From contig NZ_MAXF01000180.1 of assembly GCF_001704635.1 (NCBI RefSeq), forward strand, positions 1 through 50,261: 50,261 nt of DNA. The letters run 5' to 3'. Position 1 is the first letter of the stretch, and each line of letters opens with the position of its first letter. The position numbers and the translations under genes are program-made. The notes under the pieces are model-generated. The model worked only from the letters and a program-made list of their open reading frames with translations, made no database searches and had not been told where the DNA came from. Below, piece after piece: positions 26,457 to 34,181 of the stretch. This DNA is from Streptomyces sparsogenes (GTDB lineage Bacteria; Actinomycetota; Actinomycetes; Streptomycetales; Streptomycetaceae).

Positions 26457-28838
26457 ATGGGACCGCAAGCCACCCTCACCGACCACGACCTGAACACCCT
26501 GGACCGCCACTGGCGCGCGCTGAACTACCTGGCGGCGGGCCAGATCTATCTGACCGGCAATCCGCTGCTGACCGAGCCGCTGCGGCCCGAGCACATCAAA
26601 CCGCGGCTGCTGGGCCACTGGGGCACCTGCCCGGGGCTGAATCTCGTCTACACGCACATGAACCGGGTGATCTCGGCGCGGGACCTGGACGCGGTGTGCG
26701 TGTGGGGCCCGGGCCACGGCGGGCCGGCCGTGTTCGCCGGGGCCTGGCTGGAGGGCACGTACGGGGAGCTGTGCCCGGACATGGGGCGGGACCTGGCCGG
26801 GATGACGCGGCTGTTCCGCCAGTTCTCCACGCCCGGCGGGGTGCCGAGCCATGCCGCGCCGCAGGCGCCCGGCTCGTTCCACGAGGGCGGGGAGCTCGGC
26901 TACTCGCTCGCGCACGCCTACGGGGCGGCGCTGGACAACCCCGATCTGGTGGTCACCTGTGTGGTCGGCGACGGGGAGGCGGAGACCGGGCCGCTGGCCA
27001 CCTCGTGGCACGCCAACAAGTTCCTGGATCCGGTGCACGACGGCGCGGTGCTGCCGGTGCTGCACCTCAACGGCTACAAGATCGCCAATCCGACGGTGCT
27101 GGCCCGGCTGCCCGAGGGGGAGCTGGACGAGCTGCTGCGCGGCTACGGCCACGAGCCGCTGTACGTCACCGCGGTCGCGGGCGAGGACCCGGCCCGGGCG
27201 CACCAGGACATGGCGGCGGCGCTGGACCTCGCGCTGGACCGGATCGCCGCCTTCCAGCGGGCGGCGCGCGAGGGCGACGGGGCGCGGCGGCGGCCGCACT
27301 GGCCGATGATCGTGTTGCGCACGCCCAAGGGCTGGACGGGCCCGGCGGAGGTGGACGGGGTGCCCGTGGAGGGCACCTGGCGGGCCCACCAGGTGCCGCT
27401 GGCCGGGGTGCGGGAGGATCCCGGGCGGCTGCGGCAGCTGGAGGAGTGGCTGCGCTCGTACCGGCCGGAGGAGCTGTTCGGCGCCGACGGCCGGCCCAGC
27501 CCCGAGGTGCTGGCCTGTGTGCCGTCCGGCGACCGCAGGCTGGGCTCCAATCCGCACGCCAACGGCGGCCGGCTGCTGCGCGAGCTGCCGCTGCCGGACC
27601 TGGCCGACCACGCCGTCGCCGTGGACAAGCCCGGCACGCGGCTGCACGAGCCGACGCGGGTGCTGGGCGGGATGCTGCGCCAGGTGATGGCCGACACGGC
27701 CGAGCGCCGCGACTTCCGCCTGGTGGGGCCGGACGAGACGGCGTCCAACCGGCTGCAGGACGTGTACGCGGTCACGGACAAGGCCTGGCAGGCCGAGACG
27801 GTGGCGACGGACGAGCATCTGGGGCCGCACGGGCGGGTCATGGAGGTGCTGTCGGAGCATCTGTGCCAGGGCTGGCTGGAGGGGTATCTGCTGACCGGGC
27901 GGCACGGTCTGTTCTCCTCGTACGAGGCCTTCACCCACATCGTCGCCAGCATGGCCTCGCAGCACGTCAAGTGGGTCCAGACGGCCCGCACCGTCCCGTG
28001 GCGGGCCCCGATCGCCGCCCTGAACTACCTGCTGACCTCGCACGCCTGGCGGCAGGACCACAACGGCTTCTCGCACCAGGACCCCGGCTTCATCGATCAC
28101 ATCCTCAACAAGGACCCGCACACGGTGCGCGTCTACCTCCCGCCGGACACCAACACCCTGCTGTGCGTGGCCGACCATGTGCTGCGCACCCGGGACGTGG
28201 TCAACGTGGTGGTGGCGGGCAAGCAGCCCTGCTTCGACTGGCTCGGCCTGGAGCAGGCGCGCGACCACTGCGCGCGCGGCCTCGGCATCTGGGAGTGGGC
28301 GGGGACGGAGCGCCCGGGCGGGGAGCCGGAGGTGGTGCTCGCCTGCGCGGGCGACGTGCCCACCCAGGAGACGCTGGCGGCGGCGTCGCTGCTGCGCACG
28401 CGCCTGCCGGAGCTGGCCGTGCGGGTGGTGAACGTCGTCGACATGACCAGGCTGGCGCCGCGTGAGGAGCATCCGCACGGGCTGTCGGACCGCGAGTTCG
28501 ACGCGGTGTTCACCCGCGACCGGCCGGTGATCTTCGCCTATCACGGCTACCCGTGGCTGATCCATCGGCTGACCTACCGGCGGGCCGTCCATCCGGGGAT
28601 GCATGTGCGCGGCTACAAGGAGATGGGCACCACGACCACGCCCTTCGACATGGTGGTGCGCAACGACCTGGACCGCTACCGGCTGGTCATGGATGTGCTG
28701 GACCGGGTGCCGGGGCTCGCGGTCCGCGCCGCCGGGCTGCGCCAGGAGATGGCGGACATGCGTCACCGGCACCACGACTGGATCCGGCGGCACGGCGTGG
28801 ACCTGCCGGAGGTGGCGGAGTGGAGCTGGCCAGGCTGA
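26457..28838 (+). CDS. xfp: Phosphoketolase (xylulose 5-phosphate/fructose 6-phosphate)
   Basis: A 793-residue thiamine-diphosphate enzyme that splits xylulose 5-phosphate (and often fructose 6-phosphate) to acetyl phosphate plus an aldose phosphate. The full-length family pattern is intact: GHWGTCPGLNLVYTH, GPGHGGPA, the TPP region GDGEAETGPLATSWH, LHLNGYKIANPT, GLFSSYEAFTHIV, RQDHNGFSHQDPGF, and the C-terminal GYPWLIHRLTYRR. The ATG has GGAGG upstream. In actinomycetes it diverts sugar phosphates to acetyl-CoA under growth-limiting conditions. No acetate kinase or phosphotransacetylase gene is adjacent. The neighbouring stress genes fit such a role. Confidence 0.95.
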   Translation: MGPQATLTDHDLNTLDRHWRALNYLAAGQIYLTGNPLLTEPLRPEHIKPRLLGHWGTCPGLNLVYTHMNRVISARDLDAVCVWGPGHGGPAVFAGAWLEGTYGELCPDMGRDLAGMTRLFRQFSTPGGVPSHAAPQAPGSFHEGGELGYSLAHAYGAALDNPDLVVTCVVGDGEAETGPLATSWHANKFLDPVHDGAVLPVLHLNGYKIANPTVLARLPEGELDELLRGYGHEPLYVTAVAGEDPARAHQDMAAALDLALDRIAAFQRAAREGDGARRRPHWPMIVLRTPKGWTGPAEVDGVPVEGTWRAHQVPLAGVREDPGRLRQLEEWLRSYRPEELFGADGRPSPEVLACVPSGDRRLGSNPHANGGRLLRELPLPDLADHAVAVDKPGTRLHEPTRVLGGMLRQVMADTAERRDFRLVGPDETASNRLQDVYAVTDKAWQAETVATDEHLGPHGRVMEVLSEHLCQGWLEGYLLTGRHGLFSSYEAFTHIVASMASQHVKWVQTARTVPWRAPIAALNYLLTSHAWRQDHNGFSHQDPGFIDHILNKDPHTVRVYLPPDTNTLLCVADHVLRTRDVVNVVVAGKQPCFDWLGLEQARDHCARGLGIWEWAGTERPGGEPEVVLACAGDVPTQETLAAASLLRTRLPELAVRVVNVVDMTRLAPREEHPHGLSDREFDAVFTRDRPVIFAYHGYPWLIHRLTYRRAVHPGMHVRGYKEMGTTTTPFDMVVRNDLDRYRLVMDVLDRVPGLAVRAAGLRQEMADMRHRHHDWIRRHGVDLPEVAEWSWPG

Positions 28839-28885
28839 GACAAGAAATACAAGAAGCTGTGCACGGCCGAGCAGGTTGCGGATAT

Positions 28886-28905
28886 TGACCGACCACTTTC
28901 GGTCA
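28886..28905. promoter_or_regulatory. Candidate operator in the phosphoketolase/RsbW-like intergenic region
   Basis: TGACCGA-N6-TCGGTCA is a perfect 7-bp dyad with a 6-base spacer, 117 bp upstream of the following gene. Its regulator is unknown. Confidence 0.45.
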
Positions 28906-29021
28906 CATTGAGTATCCGGGTCGCCATTCTCGGTCTTGGCGTGCGCGGGCGGCGGATGGCTCGTACCCTCGGCTCCTTCATCGACCCTGCTGTCACTCGA
29001 ACTCGTCAACGGGAGGCACCG

Positions 29022-29447
29022 GTGCCGGCGCAACCCCGCCTGTGGTCCGCCGATCGAGCCGTGGAGCGTCTGCTGCAGCGCCGTTTCACCGCGCGCGAAC
29101 TGGCCTTGCTGCGGGTGCAGGTCGAGGAGTGCGCGGCCGGGGCCGGGCTGGCCGAGGCCCGCCGGGGCGACTTCGTGCTGGCCGTGGACGCGATCGCCAC
29201 CAACGCGGTGGAGCACGCGGGCGGGGCGGGGACTCTCCTGCTGCGGCGGGTCGGGGACGAGCTGGAGTGCCGGATCAGCGACTCGGGCCCCGGCTTCTCC
29301 GAGGATGTCATCCCCCGGATCCTGCCCGGCCTGGACGGGGCGACCAGCGGGCGCGGGCTGTGGCTGACCCGGCTGGTCACCGACCGGTTGGCGGTCAGCG
29401 CGGGCGCCGTCGGGGCCGTCGTGACCCTCGCCATGCGGCTGCCGTGA
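29022..29447 (+). CDS. RsbW-like ATP-binding protein (GHKL ATPase)
   Basis: A 141-residue serine-kinase-type ATPase of the kind that acts as an anti-sigma factor or signalling partner. The GTG start has GGGAGG six bases upstream; an in-frame upstream ATG lacks a site. The N box is DAIATNAVEHAGG, the G1 box ISDSGPGFSED and the G2 box is SGRGLWLTRLV. The N-terminal part is typical of streptomycete orphan RsbW proteins, of which these genomes have dozens. A partner anti-anti-sigma factor is not visible. It lies 104 bp before a universal stress protein, on the same strand. Confidence 0.85.
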   Translation: MPAQPRLWSADRAVERLLQRRFTARELALLRVQVEECAAGAGLAEARRGDFVLAVDAIATNAVEHAGGAGTLLLRRVGDELECRISDSGPGFSEDVIPRILPGLDGATSGRGLWLTRLVTDRLAVSAGAVGAVVTLAMRLP

Positions 29448-29551
29448 GCCGGTCCATCGCCCGCCACGCGCGCCGACCGGCCACGACGCCCCGCGCGGGC
29501 GCCCGGCGGGACAATGGGAAGGAACACATCCATGTGCTGACATGAGAGGCG

Positions 29552-30436
29552 GTGGGCACGGTGGAGCTACCCGTCGTGGTGGGGGTCGACGGTTCGGACG
29601 CCGCCTTCGACGCACTGGACTGGGCGGCCGACCTGGCCACCCGGCGCGGGCTGCCGCTGCGCATCGTCCACGCCTCGCTGTGGGAGCGCTACGAGGGGTA
29701 CATCCCCTCCACCTCGCCGGACCGTCCGGCCGAGCGGATCCGCAGCGAGACCGTGCTGGCCATGGCCGCCGAGCGGGCGGGGCGGCGCGCCTCGGCGCTC
29801 AAGGTGATGACCGACGTGGCCCCCGACGACCCGGTGACGGCCCTGCTGCGCGCCGGGCAGAGCGCGGACGCGGTGGTCGTGGGCTCCCGGGGGCGCGGGG
29901 AGTTCGCGTCCTTGCTGCTGGGCTCGGTGGGGCTGGGCATCGCGGCCCGCGCGCACTGTCCGGTGGTGGTGGTCCGCGGCCGCCCGGAGAACGTGCAGGG
30001 CCGGATGAGCCGGGTGACGGTGGGCATCGCCGAGCGCGAGCGCCCCGCCGGGCCCGAGCCCGCCTGCGGCGCGGCCGCGACCGCCTTCGCGCTCCGCGAG
30101 GCGCGGCTGCGCGGCTGCGAGCTGGAGGCGGTGCACGCCTGGCGCTACGCGGGCGAGGAGCACGGCACCCCTGAGGAACGGGCCCGGCGCGCCGGCGAGC
30201 TGCTGGAGGAGGCGCTGGGCGGTGCCTCGGCGGCGGCCCTGGCGCCCGTACCGGTGGCGCACCGCGTGGTCGAGGCCTCCCCGCGCAAGGCGCTGCTCGA
30301 CGCCTCGGCCCACTCCGACCTGCTGGTGGTGGGGGCGCGGCGGCGGCAGGGCCACTTCGGCATGCAGCTGGGTCTGGTCAACCACGCGGTGCTGCACCAC
30401 GCGCAGTGCCCGGTGGCGGTGGTCCCGCAGGGCTGA
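29552..30436 (+). CDS. Universal stress protein with two Usp domains
   Basis: A 294-residue tandem UspA protein. Domain 1 (about 1-145) opens PVVVGVDGSDAAFDALDWAADLA and ends with the ATP-binding signature GSRGRGEFASLLLGSVGLGIAARAHCPVVVVRG. Domain 2 (about 150-294) ends VGARRRQGHFGMQLGLVNHAVLHHAQCPVAVVPQG. Domain 1 keeps the G-2x-G-9x-G(S/T) nucleotide motif, whereas domain 2 has a variant. These are cytosolic stress and dormancy proteins. The GTG start has GAGAGG upstream. Together with the DevR-like regulator and the Rv1733c-like protein it forms a set similar to the mycobacterial dormancy regulon. Confidence 0.92.
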   Translation: MGTVELPVVVGVDGSDAAFDALDWAADLATRRGLPLRIVHASLWERYEGYIPSTSPDRPAERIRSETVLAMAAERAGRRASALKVMTDVAPDDPVTALLRAGQSADAVVVGSRGRGEFASLLLGSVGLGIAARAHCPVVVVRGRPENVQGRMSRVTVGIAERERPAGPEPACGAAATAFALREARLRGCELEAVHAWRYAGEEHGTPEERARRAGELLEEALGGASAAALAPVPVAHRVVEASPRKALLDASAHSDLLVVGARRRQGHFGMQLGLVNHAVLHHAQCPVAVVPQG

Positions 30437-30981
30437 ACGGGCCCGGCGCGCGGCGGGGTTGAGCGGGGCGCGCGGGGCTGAATCCGGCGACTTGGGCAGT
30501 TGCGCCCCGTTCGGCCCGCGGCGCGGCTAGGGTCTGTCGTCACAGGGGGCGTCCGGCCGCGAGCGGCGTCCGGCGCAGGGGGCACCTCCCAGCGGTAGCC
30601 GGGGGAACATCGCAAGCTGGAGCGTCGCCCTCGTACGGGGGCGCACTCGGGTGATGCGACCAAGGCGGTCCGGTCGGCGTCCGACGTGCTGGGCTTCGCC
30701 CCGTCGCGGGTGGTGGAGGGCCCGGTCGGCACGGACGTGCCGGCGGCACGCCCAGCGGGGGCCTGGTCGACATGCGGTCCAGGGCCGAACTGCGCGGCGG
30801 CACGCCGCACATCGAAGCGCCGGGGACGGGGGTACGCGGCTCGTGTGGCGGGTACCCCTGGCAACCGGCTGACCTTACGCGACGGAAGGCCCGACCTCGT
30901 GATATTGCTCTCTCTTCGACGAATCCACGTATTTCCGGCCCGGCATGCGGTATCCACGAATGGGGAAGGGGGTGCGTGAGC
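30437..30981. other. 545-bp region without a convincing gene
   Basis: Only Arg/Pro-rich shadow frames are present. The first half (about 30535-30620) contains the kind of G-rich, cytosine-poor stretches and GGGGGCACCTCCC-like sequence that recur as non-coding repeats in streptomycete genomes. The last 60 bp drop in GC and probably hold the promoter of the gene at 30982. No RNA gene could be recognised. Confidence 0.4.
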
Positions 30982-31584
30982 ATGCGGACGATCCGCGGAC
31001 TGTGGCGCTGGCGGCGCAACCCGCTGCGCCGTCCGACCGACCTCGCCGAGGCCTGGGCGGCGCTCGTGGCCGCGCTGCTCATCGTCCTCGTGGCCCCCGG
31101 CGTCGGCTGGGCGACGGGCGCGCTCACGCACGGGGCGCTGCGGGAGACCGTGCGCGAGCAGCGGGCCCAGCGCCATCTGGTCTCCGCGACCGTGGTGAAG
31201 GTCCTGCCGCACCCCCGCATCGACTCGGACCCGGAGACCGCCTCCACGCGTGACGCGCACCGCCGGGTGTTCGCCAAGTGGACCGGCCCGGACGGCAGTG
31301 AGCACACCGGCGCGCTCGGCACCCACCCCGGCGCCGACGCCGGCGAGCGGTTCCGCATCTGGACCGACGACCGGGGCCGGCCGACGGGCCGCCCGCTGGA
31401 CGAGGCGACCGCCGCCACCCATGCCGTGCTGGCGGGGACGGCGGCCGCGGCGGGCGCGGCGGGGCTGTTCGAGGGCGCCCGGCGGCTGGTCGTATGGCGG
31501 CTGATGCGCCGGCGTTTCGCCCAGTGGGACACCGCGTGGGAGCGGGCGGGCCAGGACTGGGGCCGGGCGGGTGCCGACAGCTGA
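30982..31584 (+). CDS. Rv1733c-family membrane protein
   Basis: A 200-residue protein with two predicted membrane helices, at about residues 25-50 (WAALVAALLIVLVAPGVGWA) and 145-170. Between them is an extracytoplasmic domain with VVKVLPHPRIDSD, FAKWTGPDGSEHTG and the GERFRIWTDDRGRPTGRPLD segment that marks the Rv1733c family. The mycobacterial member is induced under dormancy; no enzymatic role is known. The ATG follows AAGGGGG; an in-frame GTG six bases earlier is possible. Confidence 0.75.
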   Translation: MRTIRGLWRWRRNPLRRPTDLAEAWAALVAALLIVLVAPGVGWATGALTHGALRETVREQRAQRHLVSATVVKVLPHPRIDSDPETASTRDAHRRVFAKWTGPDGSEHTGALGTHPGADAGERFRIWTDDRGRPTGRPLDEATAATHAVLAGTAAAAGAAGLFEGARRLVVWRLMRRRFAQWDTAWERAGQDWGRAGADS

Positions 31585-31739
31585 CGGCCCTGTGCCACCG
31601 CGTGGTGGCGGGGTGGGGCGCGGAGGCGGAGCCGGGCGTTCAGTGCCTGGTCCCGCGCACGCTACGGTGGGGCCTTCACAACACAGCGGCACAGTCGCGC
31701 GCAGCCGGCATACGCACGAGGTGGGGGCACAACAGCGCC

Positions 31740-34181
31740 ATGGCACAGGGCTCGGTCGTCCAGGTGACGCACAGCGGAACGTCGCGGTGGCGGCGCCGCA
31801 CAGGAGAGTACGCCTCCCTCTCGGCGGCCCTGGAGGCCGCGGGGGACGGTGATGTGCTCTCCATCTCCCCCGGCACCTACCGCGAGAATCTGGTGGTGGG
31901 CCGGGCCGTCACGCTGCGCGGCCCCGAGGGCTCGGGGCGCGGCTCGGTGCGGATCGCCCCGGTGGACGGCGTCGCCCTGACCATACGCGCGTCCGCGGTC
32001 ATCCAGGATCTGCACATCGAGGGGCAGGACTCGGCCTCGCCCGCGCTGCTCGTCGAGGACGGGGCACCGGAGTTGGCGGATGTGCGGGTCGCGACGCGCT
32101 CGGCGGTGGGGATCGAGGTGCGCGGCAGCGCCCGCCCGACGGTGCGGCGCTGCACCGTGGACAACCCGGCGGGCGTGGGGTTCAGCGTGCTGGACGGGGC
32201 CGGCGGGGTGTTCGAGGACTGTGAGGTGATGGCGGCCGGCCAGTCGGGCGTCGATGTGCGCGGTGGCGGACATCCGCGGCTGGAGCGCTGCCGGATCCAC
32301 CACGCCTCGGGGGCCGGTCTCTCGCTGACCGGCGAGGGCAGCGCACTGGAGGCGGTGGGCTGCGAGGTGTACGAGGTCAGGGGCGCGGGGGTGCAGGTCT
32401 CGGCGCGCGCCACGGGGCATCTGACGGACTGCCGGGTGCACCGCACGAGTGCGGACGGCGTCAATCTGGACACGGACGCGGTGCTCACGCTCGCGGACTG
32501 CGACATCCACGACGTCCCGGAGAACGCGATCGACCTGCGGTCCCGGTCGGTGCTCACCCTGACCCGGTCCAAGGTGCGCCGGTTCGGGCGCAACGGGTTG
32601 TCGGTGTGGGACCCGGGCACGCGGGTGGACGCCAACCAGTGCGAGCTGCACGAGAGTACGGGCGACTATCCGGCGGTGTGGGTGAGCGACGGGGCGACGG
32701 CGGTGCTGGACTCGTGCCGGGTGCACGACGTGCCGGACGCGCTGTTCGTGCTGGACCGGGGGTCGCGGGTGGATGTCGTCGACAGCGACCTGTCGCAGGT
32801 GCGCAACACGGCGGTGTCGGTGAGCGACGGGGCGACCGCGCAGTTGGACGACTGCCGGATCCGGGAGGCGGCCACGGGCGCGTGGTTCCGCGACCACGGC
32901 AGCGGCGGCACGCTGGCGGGCTGCACCATCGACGGGGCCGCGACGGGGGTGATCGTCACCAAGGGCGCCGACCCGACGGTCGAGCGCACCACGGTCACCT
33001 CCCCCGCCGAGGCGGGTTTCTATGTGTCCGCCGAGGGGCGCGGCACCTTCGACAACTGCCGGGTGACCGGCAGCGGCGGCTACGGCTTCCACATCATCGA
33101 CGGCTGCCGGACCACCTTGACCCGGTGCCGTACGGAGCGGTGCTCGCGCGGGGGTTACGAGTTCTCCGAGGCAGGGCCGATCGTCGAGGACTGCACGAGC
33201 GACGAGAGCGCGGCCACGCCCGCCGCGCGGGCGGTGGTCCCGGCGGCGGGGAAGCCCGCGGTGGAGACGGCCACCTCGACGGGCGGGCTGCTGGGCAGCA
33301 TTCCGGCGCAGCGCACCGGCGACGGCGGCGCCCAGGCCGCGCCGGCCGAGGCGAAGCCGCCGGTGTCGGTGCGCCCGTCCAAGGCGGTGCTGGGCGAACT
33401 GGACGCGCTGGTGGGCCTGGAGAGCGTCAAGCGCGAGGTGCGGGCCCTCACCGACATGATCGAGGTGGGCCGGCGCCGGCAGCAGGCGGGGCTCAAGGCC
33501 GCGTCGGTGCGCCGCCATCTGGTCTTCACCGGCTCCCCCGGCACCGGCAAGACGACGGTGGCCCGGCTGTACGGGGAGATCCTGGCCTCGCTCGGGGTGC
33601 TGGAGCGCGGCCATCTGGTGGAGGTCTCCCGGGTGGACCTGGTCGGCGAGCACATCGGCTCGACGGCGATCCGCACCCAGGAGGCGTTCGACCGGGCGCG
33701 CGGCGGGGTGCTGTTCATCGACGAGGCGTACGCGCTGTCGCCGGAGGACTCGGGGCGGGACTTCGGCCGAGAGGCGATCGACACGCTGGTGAAGCTGATG
33801 GAGGACCACCGGGACGCGGTGGTGGTCATCGTGGCCGGCTACACGGAGGAGATGCAGCGCTTCCTGTCGGTCAACCCGGGTGTGGCCTCCCGTTTCTCAC
33901 GCACCATCACCTTCGGCGACTACTCCCCGGAGGAGCTGCTGCGGATCGTGGAGCAGCAGGCGGAGGAGCACGAGTACCGGATCGGCGAGGGGGCGGCCGA
34001 GGCGCTGCTGAAGTACTTCACGGCGCTCCCCAAGGGCCCGGCGTTCGGCAACGGCCGGACCGCCCGGCAGACTTTCGAGGCCATGGTGGAGCGGCACGCG
34101 GGCCGGGTGGCGCAGCTCCCCGATCCGAGTACGGACGAGCTGACGCTGCTCTACCCGGAGGACCTGCCGGAACTCTTCTGA
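31740..34181 (+). CDS. Right-handed beta-helix repeat protein fused to a CbbX/EccA-type AAA+ ATPase
   Basis: An 813-residue two-part protein. Residues about 20-490 contain many tandem 22-24-residue beta-helix turns (patterns such as GVGFSVLDGAGGVFEDCEVMAA and LTDCRVHRTSADGVNL), a fold often used to bind sugars or present surfaces. After a low-complexity linker (about 490-550) comes an AAA+ domain with Walker A GSPGTGKTT at 598-606, Walker B VLFIDEAY at 657-664, and the sensor/arginine-finger segment NPGVASRFSRTI. The ATPase is of the CbbX/SpoVK/EccA type. The ATG follows GAGGTGGGGG at long spacing. Its stop overlaps the convergent hydrolase gene by 31 bp. A substrate-presenting chaperone is a reasonable inference, not shown. 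Confidence 0.85.
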   Translation: MAQGSVVQVTHSGTSRWRRRTGEYASLSAALEAAGDGDVLSISPGTYRENLVVGRAVTLRGPEGSGRGSVRIAPVDGVALTIRASAVIQDLHIEGQDSASPALLVEDGAPELADVRVATRSAVGIEVRGSARPTVRRCTVDNPAGVGFSVLDGAGGVFEDCEVMAAGQSGVDVRGGGHPRLERCRIHHASGAGLSLTGEGSALEAVGCEVYEVRGAGVQVSARATGHLTDCRVHRTSADGVNLDTDAVLTLADCDIHDVPENAIDLRSRSVLTLTRSKVRRFGRNGLSVWDPGTRVDANQCELHESTGDYPAVWVSDGATAVLDSCRVHDVPDALFVLDRGSRVDVVDSDLSQVRNTAVSVSDGATAQLDDCRIREAATGAWFRDHGSGGTLAGCTIDGAATGVIVTKGADPTVERTTVTSPAEAGFYVSAEGRGTFDNCRVTGSGGYGFHIIDGCRTTLTRCRTERCSRGGYEFSEAGPIVEDCTSDESAATPAARAVVPAAGKPAVETATSTGGLLGSIPAQRTGDGGAQAAPAEAKPPVSVRPSKAVLGELDALVGLESVKREVRALTDMIEVGRRRQQAGLKAASVRRHLVFTGSPGTGKTTVARLYGEILASLGVLERGHLVEVSRVDLVGEHIGSTAIRTQEAFDRARGGVLFIDEAYALSPEDSGRDFGREAIDTLVKLMEDHRDAVVVIVAGYTEEMQRFLSVNPGVASRFSRTITFGDYSPEELLRIVEQQAEEHEYRIGEGAAEALLKYFTALPKGPAFGNGRTARQTFEAMVERHAGRVAQLPDPSTDELTLLYPEDLPELF

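Noticed and set aside
30686..30979. 97-codon frame in the empty region before the Rv1733c-like gene.
   Set aside because: It has Arg/Ala-rich composition with no start site support and overlaps the likely promoter.
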